A stretch of DNA of 7,593 bases from an uncultured Desulfobulbaceae bacterium (GTDB taxonomy: Bacteria > Desulfobacterota > Desulfobulbia > Desulfobulbales > BM004). Each line of letters opens with the position of its first letter. Position 1 is the stretch's first letter. The stretch covers positions 1 to 7,593 of the forward strand of contig CAMYJP010000092.1 of assembly GCA_947258675.1 (NCBI GenBank), written 5' to 3'. Below are positions 1-6,869 of the stretch, in pieces. The notes beneath the pieces are model-generated. The model searched no databases, was not told the origin of the DNA, and saw nothing but the letters and a program-made list of their open reading frames with translations. Both the position numbers and the translations under genes were made by a program.

Positions 1-1
1 G

Positions 2-850
2 CAGCCCTTTCAGATGCAGCGGGCCATTGATTTTTTATTGGAGTTTGGTGACAAGATGCATAATCGGAAGGAAGAAGAATTTCTTTTTCCTTTGATGTCA
101 AAGAAAGGATTGCCGGCGGAGGGAGGGCCAATCGGGGTTATGCTGATGGAGCATGAAGCAGAAAGAACTCTGCTGCAGAGGATGCTTACCGAATTGGGTT
201 CGCTGATTGATGCACCTGAAAATGTCAGAAACGATTTTAGAAAACAGGGGCTTGAATATTTGGAGATCAGGGCGGAACACATATGGAAGGAAAATGATAT
301 TCTTTACCCAATGGGCCGTAAAGTATTTTCCGATGAAGATAACGAATATCTGTTAAGGGAATTTAATGAAATAGATAGCCAGACGTATGGTGCGCAGGCT
401 AAAAATAAATATCTGCGAATGGTTGAGGAGGTTGAAAAAGGATCTGGGGTCAGTAAAAAACTGATACAGGATCTCTCTTTTGAACAATTGGATGCCATTA
501 TGGAATCTATGCCTTTTGAGGTAACTTTTGTAGATGCAGAAGATACTGTTGCTTATTTTAATCGACTTGATAAACCGAAATTGTTTCCCAGGACAAGATC
601 GGTGATTGGTAGGAGAGTCCAGAAATGTCATCCGGAAAAAAGTGTGGATACGGTCCAGAAAATTGTTGAGGGTTTTAGGAATAAAACCATGGAAAAAGCC
701 GAGTTCTGGATTAATTTTCGAGGAGACAAAGTGCTTATTAGATATTTCCCGGTTTACAGTGATACCGGAGATTATATGGGCGTGCTTGAAGTAACCCAGG
801 AAATAGGAGTCATACAGAAACTGGAGGGAGAAAAACGACTTTTAGATTAG
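2..850 (+). CDS. Hemerythrin (HHE) + C-terminal PAS protein, DUF438-like, 5' partial
   Basis: The reading frame is open to the left edge, so the N-terminus is missing; the first internal ATG is at 14 and residues below are counted from it (278 residues to the stop). Residues 1-110 look like a hemerythrin cation-binding bundle: H16 with E20/E21 before LFP, H47 in an EHE context, and H89 with E93 before LYP. These match the metal-ligand helices of HHE domains; the first ligand helix would lie off-window. Residues about 153-270 resemble the PAS-type domain found at the end of DUF438 proteins (SMPFEVTFVD, then RSVIGRRVQKCHPEKS, then GVLEVTQEI and a C-terminal KLEGEKRLLD). Family knowledge: HHE domains bind di-iron and react with O2 or NO; the PAS part may bind a cofactor. 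Likely role (inference) is a cytoplasmic iron/oxygen/NO-linked sensor or repair protein. It is convergent with the cyclase gene, 2 bases apart. Full-length relatives are longer than this fragment. Confidence 0.85.
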   Translation, partial: QPFQMQRAIDFLLEFGDKMHNRKEEEFLFPLMSKKGLPAEGGPIGVMLMEHEAERTLLQRMLTELGSLIDAPENVRNDFRKQGLEYLEIRAEHIWKENDILYPMGRKVFSDEDNEYLLREFNEIDSQTYGAQAKNKYLRMVEEVEKGSGVSKKLIQDLSFEQLDAIMESMPFEVTFVDAEDTVAYFNRLDKPKLFPRTRSVIGRRVQKCHPEKSVDTVQKIVEGFRNKTMEKAEFWINFRGDKVLIRYFPVYSDTGDYMGVLEVTQEIGVIQKLEGEKRLLD

Positions 851-852
851 GC

Positions 853-3036
853 TTAACTATTTATTGTTTCCCTGGCTCCTGAGTCGCTATTATTAGCCAA
901 TTCCGGCTCCAGTCTGGTAAGCGCTTTTTTCAGAGAATGAATAAGTGCTGTACCTTCTTTAGATGAGATATTATTGAAATCGAGTTTAATAGTATATCCT
1001 TCTCCTGTTTCTCTTATTTCATTTTTTTGTTGGATCAGCTTATCACGCCTGTCGATCACCTGATAGGTCATAATAGGATATGCAATACCCTTAAATATCA
1101 TTTCTCCAATTTTTTGGCAGGCAATATGGTCTTTTATCAGTGCAAAGGTCTGATAGGAAATGAGGATCTGGTCAGGTTCGGCAAGGCTTTCAAGTCTGCT
1201 GGCCAAGTTGACTTGGCCTCCTAGAATTGTATAATCCAGCCGGTCTTCAGAGCCGAAATTCCCTACTGTACAATGCCCGGTATTAATTCCCATACGAATC
1301 TTTAGTGGTTTCGGTAATAGATGCTCCTGCCATCTTTTCTGTAATCCCTTCATACGTTCTCGCATTTCAATACCCATCAGAACACATGCAAGAGCATCTT
1401 TTTTTTCACCTCTTGATTCAGGATCACCAAAAAATATCATAATGGCATCGCCGATAAATTTGTCAATAGTGCCTCCATACCGCAAGGCAATTGCAGCCAT
1501 TTCATTGAGATATTCATTTAATAGTGCGGTTAGGGCTTCGGACTCCATGCTATCGGTTAATTGTGTAAATCCCTTGATATCTGAGAAAAAGACAGTCAGC
1601 TTTTTGCGGTAGGAATGCAGTTTGACTTCAGTCTTTCCTGAAAAGATGGCGGAATATACTTGCGGAGATAGATATTTTGATAATTTAATTGAAAGAAGCC
1701 GTTGCTGTTGGATTGAAGATTGAAGCTCGTTGGTGCGTTGTAAGACTTTTCTCTCTAAACGTTTATTGGCATTTTCCTGTATCTGCAGGTTCAGGGCTTG
1801 GGCCTTTTCTTTTTCCAGCCGTATCAGTCTCAGTTGATCAGCAAGGGCAAGAGAAAGGATGGCCATTTCCAGCACGGATCCAATCTGCTGGCTGTTTTCT
1901 GTGATAAAGTTGCTGGGAAGGAGTGCAAAACTTTTTAATCCTAAAATAGCAGTACCGCAGAGTAATACGAACCATGCTATGGTAAAATAACGGGCTGGGG
2001 GATATTTATTCCAACAGAAAAAACCGGTAAACAGAGCAAGAAAGGCAAAGATTATGCACAAGAAAGCCGCAGAAGGAATAGACCAGGGAAAATTGGGATG
2101 AAAGGAAAGGATGGGCACTGCTATAAAACATAGAAGTAAAAGAAAGAGACAATAATTCAGGGTTGGGGCAGTTTCTTTTGTGTTCAAGAACACTCTGGTA
2201 AACTGCAGAGCGCCTATCCCTGTAGCACAGATGAATAATGGCATGAGTTTATTAGTGAGCCAAGGGAAATTTGGCCATAAATACTCATTGCCCAGGCCAT
2301 TATACATCATTTGCCAGAACAGATAGGTGCTGACGAAAATAATGTAATATAAGAAGCTCCTGATTCGTACTGAAAGAAAAATAACAAGGTTGTACAAAAT
2401 GATAATTACCAGGGAGCCATAGTACATTCCCAATAGAAGTTGTTCGTTTTCAACATGTTTCCTAAATGCTGTAGGTTCCCATAGCAACAGTGGAAGCGGA
2501 ACGGAACCGTTGTCTTGATATCGTAGGTAAAAGGGTAATTCTGTGCCAGGTTTCAAGGTAATAGGAAAAACAGGGTTGCGGTATTGTATCTGGCGGTAAT
2601 TAATTGGAATAATCTCGCCTGCCTGTCTTTTAGTATATTGTAAATCAGAATTGGGAGTATGGAGATCAACATGGTCAATCAAGGGGAAAGCTACTTCAAG
2701 CAGCAGATTTTTTTCTGTATGCAGAGTATTTTTTAAGCTGAATCGAATCCAATATGCAGCATTTGAAAATCCGAAATTAAGTGTTTTTGACGTGCTGGAA
2801 GTAAATTGACCAGGAAAATCAGGCGCAAGGATTTTTTCAAGTGTCCATTGACGTTTTTCATCAACAAGAATTTCAAGATGTCTGCCCAAAGACATATTTG
2901 AAAATTCTTTATCCAATATTACCGGGACAAAAGGTCGATGAGCGTGCGTTGCTGTTGCTGAAAAAATAAAAAAAACGGCTAGTATAAGAAATAGGGCCCT
3001 GGCCGGCCGGTAATAAATAAGTTTCTCTAGTGACAT
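853..3036 (-). CDS. 7TM-DISM membrane class III adenylate cyclase
   Basis: This 727-residue protein probably makes cAMP from ATP at the inner membrane. Residues 13-32 form a hydrophobic signal peptide ending ATATHAH. Residues about 40-185 fit the 7TMR-DISM extracellular domain (AYWIRFSLKN, LPFYLRYQD). Seven hydrophobic segments lie at about 199-400, followed by a coiled-coil at 400-445. The class III catalytic domain spans about 478-660. Metal-binding aspartates are D486 (FFSDIKGFT) and D530 (FIGDAIM). The base-selecting pair is K526 and D601 (DYTILGG), the pair expected for ATP rather than GTP. N610 and R614 (VNLASR) are the transition-state residues. A 65-residue tail with a strand-helix look follows the domain. 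It is the third gene of the kinase-regulator operon, 37 bases after the regulator stop. I see no Shine-Dalgarno before the ATG, but the signal peptide begins just after it and the next Met is at residue 48, so this start is preferred. The periplasmic ligand is unknown. Confidence 0.93.
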   Translation of the reverse strand: MSLEKLIYYRPARALFLILAVFFIFSATATHAHRPFVPVILDKEFSNMSLGRHLEILVDEKRQWTLEKILAPDFPGQFTSSTSKTLNFGFSNAAYWIRFSLKNTLHTEKNLLLEVAFPLIDHVDLHTPNSDLQYTKRQAGEIIPINYRQIQYRNPVFPITLKPGTELPFYLRYQDNGSVPLPLLLWEPTAFRKHVENEQLLLGMYYGSLVIIILYNLVIFLSVRIRSFLYYIIFVSTYLFWQMMYNGLGNEYLWPNFPWLTNKLMPLFICATGIGALQFTRVFLNTKETAPTLNYCLFLLLLCFIAVPILSFHPNFPWSIPSAAFLCIIFAFLALFTGFFCWNKYPPARYFTIAWFVLLCGTAILGLKSFALLPSNFITENSQQIGSVLEMAILSLALADQLRLIRLEKEKAQALNLQIQENANKRLERKVLQRTNELQSSIQQQRLLSIKLSKYLSPQVYSAIFSGKTEVKLHSYRKKLTVFFSDIKGFTQLTDSMESEALTALLNEYLNEMAAIALRYGGTIDKFIGDAIMIFFGDPESRGEKKDALACVLMGIEMRERMKGLQKRWQEHLLPKPLKIRMGINTGHCTVGNFGSEDRLDYTILGGQVNLASRLESLAEPDQILISYQTFALIKDHIACQKIGEMIFKGIAYPIMTYQVIDRRDKLIQQKNEIRETGEGYTIKLDFNNISSKEGTALIHSLKKALTRLEPELANNSDSGARETINS

Positions 3037-3073
3037 TATGTGTTGGTTTAGTATGGCGATAATAGGTACCGAA

Positions 3074-4324
3074 TCATTCCATATTCATAAGAAATGTTCT
3101 GAGGTTTATTTTTCTGTTTTTAAGCCCCAGTTTTTCTCTGAGGTTATTTCTGTGAAATTCCACAGCACTTTTGGAGATATTTAATAAAAGTGCTATGGAC
3201 TTATTTGTTTTCCCTAACCTGATTAGATCTGCAATCTGAATTTCCCGCGGACTCATTGTCCGATAAGTTGCTGAATACCTGCGTGATGGAATAGTGGTAA
3301 GCTTGGATAGGTTGGCCTTTATGATTTCAATTGTCGCCTTGTTCTCCTGGCTTGTTGTCCTGGCGTGGATTCTGTCCAAATCAGGCAGCACAAGTTCCTT
3401 AACGTTTCGATACACTCTTTTTTCTACTTCGTTTTTTGTATCGCCAATCTGGTCGAGAACCACTCTCATTGCTGTATTGGCCTGCTCGAGTTCGTTGGAG
3501 CGTGCTGCTATTATTTCTTCAGACCGCTTGCGTTCTGTTATGTCAAACATCGTACCAATAAGGCCTACTGGTTGTTCTTCCATATCATTGAAAGTGGCCA
3601 TGCAGATCATAATTTCGCGATAACTGCCATCCCCATAGATCATTGGTATTTCATATGTTCCGCATCCTTTGGTTAACACCTCTTTATCCATTTTGTGATG
3701 TTGGTCTGCAAGCTCTACCGGAGCAATATCGTGAATTGTTCTGCCAACAATCTCCTCCATATTTACACTCATGGATTTTGCAAAGGCAGTGTTTCCACCT
3801 AAGTAATTAAAATCAGAATCTTTATAAAAAACCGGTGTTGGTATTGAGTTAATCAGATTCTGTTGGAAATGAAGCTGTTCGTGTATAGTATATGTGCGTT
3901 CCTTAACAAGTTGTCCTAAATGGTCACGATGTGTTCTGATTTCCTGTTCAAAAGTCTTCAAGTCCAGACAACTTTTGGCCAGACCGCAGATTTCGATCAT
4001 ACTTAAAGGTTTACGCAGAAAAAAGTTGACACCCCTTTCATAGCTTGCTCTTACTTCTTCATCATAACCATGGCCGGTAATCACAATCACCAGGTAGGGG
4101 TCGGCCGGTCGGGCGGTTACTTTTTCAAGAAAGGTAAAGCCATCCATTACAGGCATCTTGAGGTCAAGGAAGATGAGATCCGGTTTGGTTTGTTCTAATA
4201 TTTGCAGCCCTTCCTTGCCGTTTTCAGCACTGAGTAATTCGTATTTCTCATTTTTCATTGCCTTTCTAAATGTTTTGTGAATAGCTGGTTCATCATCAAT
4301 AACGAGAATTTTTGGTATTTCCAT
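3074..4324 (-). CDS. Response regulator, REC-PAS-LuxR HTH
   Basis: This 416-residue DNA-binding response regulator is the probable partner of the kinase just upstream. The receiver domain (about 2-120) has acidic residues D10/D11 (VIDDEP), phospho-acceptor D54 (FLDLKMP), T83 (VITG) and K105 (LRKP), a complete set. A PAS domain follows at about 151-266 and ends in GTMFDITERKRSEE. A helical linker (about 270-345) contains the KELVLP segment that I associate with deltaproteobacterial PAS-LuxR proteins. A LuxR-type HTH occupies about 352-414 (MSPREIQIADLI, then NISKSAVEFHRNNLREKLGLK). The start at 4324 is chosen because AAAGGGG lies 6 bases before it. The ATG six codons earlier (4342) has no such site; using it would give 422 residues. 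The gene follows the kinase stop by 25 bases. The PAS domain could add a cytoplasmic input, or be only structural. Target genes are not evident. Confidence 0.92.
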   Translation of the reverse strand: MEIPKILVIDDEPAIHKTFRKAMKNEKYELLSAENGKEGLQILEQTKPDLIFLDLKMPVMDGFTFLEKVTARPADPYLVIVITGHGYDEEVRASYERGVNFFLRKPLSMIEICGLAKSCLDLKTFEQEIRTHRDHLGQLVKERTYTIHEQLHFQQNLINSIPTPVFYKDSDFNYLGGNTAFAKSMSVNMEEIVGRTIHDIAPVELADQHHKMDKEVLTKGCGTYEIPMIYGDGSYREIMICMATFNDMEEQPVGLIGTMFDITERKRSEEIIAARSNELEQANTAMRVVLDQIGDTKNEVEKRVYRNVKELVLPDLDRIHARTTSQENKATIEIIKANLSKLTTIPSRRYSATYRTMSPREIQIADLIRLGKTNKSIALLLNISKSAVEFHRNNLREKLGLKNRKINLRTFLMNME

Positions 4325-4330
4325 CTGATA

Positions 4331-4337
4331 CCCCTTT
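4331..4337 (-). promoter_or_regulatory. Ribosome binding site deciding the response regulator start
   Basis: Read on the minus strand this is AAAGGGG, 6 bases before the ATG at 4324-4322. The alternative in-frame ATG at 4342-4340 is preceded by an A/T-rich stretch with no purine-rich match, and this site would then fall inside the coding region. The site favours the shorter 416-residue product. Confidence 0.7.
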
Positions 4338-4349
4338 GTCATTTATTGT

Positions 4350-6338
4350 TTATTCTTCAATTATAGTAGGCAGATTTATAATAAACGTTGTTCCTTCCCC
4401 CAGATTTGAATCAAATGTAATACTTCCTCCATGGTCTCTGATAATACCAAAGACAATCGACAGGCCAATCCCTGTTCCCTTTCCCACTTCTTTTGTTGTG
4501 AAAAAGGGTTCGAATATTTTGTCCTGTATTTCTTTTGGAATGCCAGGACCGTTGTCGGCACAGACAATAGCCACTGATTCTTTGCTGTTGTGCATGGAAA
4601 TTCTAATTATGCCATTTTCATGATCTGAGAGGGCATTGATTGAATTTTGGAGAAGGTTTATGCAAACCTGTTCCAGGTTGACGAAGTTACCCTGAACGAG
4701 TGGTAGCGAATCTTGAATTTCCTCGATGAAAGTTATTCCCTGGATCTTCAATTTTGCTCTCACCAGGAGTAATGTACTTTCCAACACTTTCGGTAGGCTA
4801 ACTGGTTCATATGAAGATGGAATATTTCGACCGAATGTGCGTAGATGATTCACAATTTTGGTTATTCGGTTCACTTGGCGGAGAGCTTCGCGAAAATCGG
4901 ACACCAGTTCGTTGGCATCAATGTTATTCTGTTCACAGTCCCTGAGTGTGGACTCGTAAATAACCTTGATATAAGAAAGGGGTTGATTTATTTCATGCGC
5001 TACCCCAGTGGCAATTTCACCCAAAGAAGCAAGTTTTGACTGAGCCAGCGCCTTTATTTCCAAATCCTGCCGCATTTTTTCTTCCTTTCTCTTCTGAGTT
5101 ATGTCCCTGGCTGAACCGATCATTCCTGTCACCTTGCCGGAGATATCAATTAGAGGGGCATTAGTTATTTCCAGAAAAAAATTAGTGCCATTTTTATGCA
5201 AGAATCCTGCAGTAAAAGCTATATGGGTAGCACCTTGTAAACTTTTAAGAAACTTGTTGGCCGCAAATTCCTTATCAACTGGGATGACGATCTGAAGAAA
5301 GTTGATTCCGATCAGTTCGTTGGGTTTATAGCCGGATATGCTTTCGGCAATTGGGCTTACATAGGTAAATCTTCCCTCTGTATCAAGTTTGTAGACAATA
5401 TCCTGGATTGTTTCAACCAAACTACGGTATTGTATTTCGCTTCTTCGCATGTTCTCCTCTATGCGAGTCTTTTCAGTAATTTCAGTTTGCAGTTCAGTCA
5501 CTTTTTCTTCAAGCCCTTCTTTCAGAGAAGTTATAGTTTCAAAGGATTTAGCGAGTTGGTTGATCAGCGATATGAAAGTGCCTGACAATATGTTAAGCTC
5601 GTCTTTAGATTCAACTTTGACACCATGGGCCTTGACATTACTGATCAGGGCGTTCAGTGGTCTGGTGACAGCCTGAACGGCGAAATGGCATAAAACACCG
5701 CCGAGGATAAGAAAAACAATCAGCAGAACAACACTTCGTATCAGTATGGCCCTGAAACGTCTTTTAAGCGGGGTTTTGTCAAGAGTTACGCCTACATATC
5801 CGATTACGTTTTGTTCTTGGTGAGAATTTAAGTGGTCCCCAAAGAAGAGAGACTCCTGTGAATAGCTGTTGTCATGTGTATGTACAGCACGCCAAAAATC
5901 AAAAGTATCGATATTTTCAAGATAGAGCGGTTCATGAGATTCCCTGACTTTTTCCAGGAATCCGGTTGTGTTTTTAGCTGCTGAAGAGCATAGTCGTTGT
6001 AAAGATGGTTTATTTTTGTGATTATTAGATACCAGATTCTTTTTATCATGATTAAGCACACAGACCCCAAGCACACCTTCAACTGTAAGCACATTCCTTA
6101 ATATATTGGTTAACTGTTTGGTATCTTTTAAAAAGATGCCAAGCTTAACATTGTGGGCCAGAACTTCAGCCAACAGTTGACCATCTTTGAGAAGTTCGTC
6201 CTGAATTTCTTTTCTATCGATTTGTTGATAGACTAAAGTAAAGATGCAGGTGATGGTAATCAGGACTATGGCAAATGATGCATACAACTTGGCGCCGAAA
6301 CTTTTCTTTATGAATTCGAACAGGTTGGATGCACTCAT
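4350..6338 (-). CDS. Membrane sensor histidine kinase (periplasmic sensor-HAMP-PAS-HisKA-HATPase)
   Basis: This 662-residue inner-membrane kinase is predicted to autophosphorylate on H448 and pass phosphate to the regulator encoded next. Two membrane segments (about 17-37 and 198-221) bracket a periplasmic domain of about 160 residues. Its LLAEVLAHNVKLGIFLKD and VEGVLGVCVLN stretches resemble CHASE8-like sensor domains. A HAMP region (about 218-270) and coiled-coil lead to a PAS domain (about 303-415, ending GSARDITQKRKEE). HisKA carries GVAHEINQPL with H448. The ATPase domain has N-box N565 (NLLQNSINAL), G1 D595 (DNGPGI), EPFFTTK at 610-616 and GTGIGLS at 621-627. The HEINQPL style is typical of NtrB/DctB-like kinases, which often partner with NtrC-type regulators; here the neighbour is a LuxR type. 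An in-frame TGA about 20 bases upstream, and no other start codon between, fix the ATG at 6338; its Shine-Dalgarno is poor. The signal sensed is unknown. Confidence 0.93.
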   Translation of the reverse strand: MSASNLFEFIKKSFGAKLYASFAIVLITITCIFTLVYQQIDRKEIQDELLKDGQLLAEVLAHNVKLGIFLKDTKQLTNILRNVLTVEGVLGVCVLNHDKKNLVSNNHKNKPSLQRLCSSAAKNTTGFLEKVRESHEPLYLENIDTFDFWRAVHTHDNSYSQESLFFGDHLNSHQEQNVIGYVGVTLDKTPLKRRFRAILIRSVVLLIVFLILGGVLCHFAVQAVTRPLNALISNVKAHGVKVESKDELNILSGTFISLINQLAKSFETITSLKEGLEEKVTELQTEITEKTRIEENMRRSEIQYRSLVETIQDIVYKLDTEGRFTYVSPIAESISGYKPNELIGINFLQIVIPVDKEFAANKFLKSLQGATHIAFTAGFLHKNGTNFFLEITNAPLIDISGKVTGMIGSARDITQKRKEEKMRQDLEIKALAQSKLASLGEIATGVAHEINQPLSYIKVIYESTLRDCEQNNIDANELVSDFREALRQVNRITKIVNHLRTFGRNIPSSYEPVSLPKVLESTLLLVRAKLKIQGITFIEEIQDSLPLVQGNFVNLEQVCINLLQNSINALSDHENGIIRISMHNSKESVAIVCADNGPGIPKEIQDKIFEPFFTTKEVGKGTGIGLSIVFGIIRDHGGSITFDSNLGEGTTFIINLPTIIEE

Positions 6339-6399
6339 GAGGATCTTGTTCTGTTTTCAATATATTGTTTTTTTGAGAGGTCAAGTCTTTAGTAACGGT

Positions 6400-6419
6400 T
6401 TGATTGCGCAGCTAATCAA
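6400..6419. promoter_or_regulatory. Dyad TTGATT-N8-AATCAA in the operon leader
   Basis: A perfect 6-base inverted repeat, TTGATT at 6400-6405 and AATCAA at 6414-6419, surrounds GCGCAGCT. It overlaps the -10 box and predicted start of the candidate operon promoter, where a repressor site would act. The half-site resembles FNR/CRP-family halves, but the gap is wrong for FNR (10 rather than 4 between TTGAT and ATCAA). The binding protein is unknown. Confidence 0.3.
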
Positions 6420-6445
6420 TATACCTAAAAAAACAGAAGATCCAA
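6418..6445 (-). promoter_or_regulatory. Candidate promoter of the kinase-regulator-cyclase operon
   Basis: On the minus strand a TTGGAT box (6445-6440) is followed after 16 bases by TATATT (6423-6418), a 5 of 6 match to the -10 consensus. The -35 box is weak (3 of 6). Transcription would begin near 6411, giving a leader of roughly 70 bases before the kinase ATG. A weaker alternative, TTGACC near 6382 with a poor -10, lies closer to the gene. The position suits the operon, but AT-rich DNA yields such matches by chance. Confidence 0.3.
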
Positions 6446-6477
6446 TACCAATTTATTGCCAGGTTTTCACTAGGCAA

Positions 6478-6497
6478 ATACCAGGTTATGGTATAAT
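6478..6497 (+). promoter_or_regulatory. Extended -10 box facing right, overlapped by a hairpin-type dyad
   Basis: TGGTATAAT at 6489-6497 is a perfect TGn-TATAAT extended -10 element on the plus strand. No good -35 stands 16-18 bases upstream, which extended -10 promoters can tolerate. The dyad ATACCA (6478-6483) and TGGTAT (6489-6494), separated by GGTTA, overlaps the box and could be an operator. Transcription would start near 6504 and run away from the kinase operon toward the small ORFs at 6714 and 6850-6959. Confidence 0.35.
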
Positions 6498-6500
6498 TTG

Positions 6501-6524
6501 AAAGCTGGCAGCAGCTTTTTTTTT
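6501..6524 (+). terminator. Rho-independent terminator-like hairpin
   Basis: AAAGCTG (6501-6507) and CAGCTTT (6512-6518) form a perfect 7-base stem with tetraloop GCAG, and a run of nine T residues (6516-6524, three of them in the stem) follows. Only plus-strand transcripts gain the T-tract, yet no plus-strand gene lies to its left. It may stop antisense transcription coming out of the kinase gene. Alternatively it forms a 5' stem-loop of a transcript from the adjacent extended -10 box. Confidence 0.45.
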
Positions 6525-6713
6525 CAGCCAAGAGAATTAGCAATAAAGTATTTCGGACGAAATTAATGGGTTTTTTTGAACAATGACTGGTTGGATGGAA
6601 GGGATAAAGAAAAAAATATATTTAATATGCCTGGTAAAAAATTTTGGAAAATTTCCAGAAAGTGACGAAAAAGTCTTGATGTGATTTTATATAAAACGAT
6701 AAGGGGAGTTCAC

Positions 6714-6746
6714 ATGGCTCGTTTTGGATTACTTCCTTGCAGATGA
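6714..6746 (+). CDS. Ten-codon ORF with strong ribosome binding site (possible leader peptide)
   Basis: AAGGGGAG at 6701-6708 sits 5 bases before ATG at 6714, the best ribosome binding site in the gene-poor region. The ORF encodes MARFGLLPCR and stops at TGA (6744-6746). The frame stays open past that TGA for nine codons to TAG (6774-6776), so it could be a leader peptide, the start of a broken gene, or chance. A selenocysteine reading would put C and the UGA two residues apart, but I see no SECIS-like hairpin just after it. The palindrome TTTTATATAAAA (6685-6696) lies just upstream and could hold a -10 box. I do not recognise the peptide. Confidence 0.2.
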   Translation: MARFGLLPCR

Positions 6747-6869
6747 AGTTTGTACCATGATGGTTTGAAGTATTAGAAAATTCAACACCAGTTTTTTGCT
6801 AGGTTTATGCTAAGATTACCAGGTGTTATTTTTATATGGTATTGAAATTATGATGTCTAATAGGGAGAG

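Larger units (their letters stand above)
6459..6842 (+). repeat. Two imperfect related elements with TACCAGG/ATGGTAT modules
   Basis: Copy A has CCAGGTTTTCACTAGG (6459-6474), then TACCAGGT (6479-6486) and ATGGTAT (6488-6494). Copy B has CCAGTTTTTTGCTAGG (6788-6803), then TACCAGGT (6817-6824) and ATGGTAT (6836-6842). Order and strand match but spacing differs. A further TACCAGG lies inverted at 6630-6636, and TTGCCAGG occurs at 6456-6463 and 6922-6929. Copy B is also framed by AACACC (6784-6789) and GGTGTT (6822-6827). These may be protein-binding sites or remains of a small duplicated element. Confidence 0.3.

Noticed and set aside
850..935. Terminator between the convergent genes (AGCC-AATTCC-GGCT near 896-909)
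   Set aside because: The stem is only four bases and no T-run follows on either strand.
3294..3676. Two plus-strand ORFs of 103-109 codons inside the response regulator
   Set aside because: They lie antisense to a domain-complete gene, have no family resemblance and no ribosome binding site I could credit.
6400..6419. FNR box in the operon leader
   Set aside because: FNR needs TTGAT-N4-ATCAA; here the halves are separated by 10 bases. Kept only as an unassigned dyad.
6645..6657. Palindrome TGGAAA-A-TTTCCA as an operator or terminator
   Set aside because: It has no T-tract and no adjacent gene start, and in very AT-rich DNA a short palindrome of this kind is weak evidence.
6718..6761. LDYFLA in a plus-strand frame, matching the LDYFLA of the DRR protein
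   Set aside because: The matching frame has no start codon and no DRR/ERR units, and uses different codons, so six shared residues are best taken as coincidence.
6784..6827. Integron attC-like site (ATTCAAC ... GTTATTT)
   Set aside because: The left end fits RYYYAAC but the right end does not match GTTRRRY, the element is too short, and no integrase or cassette array is seen.
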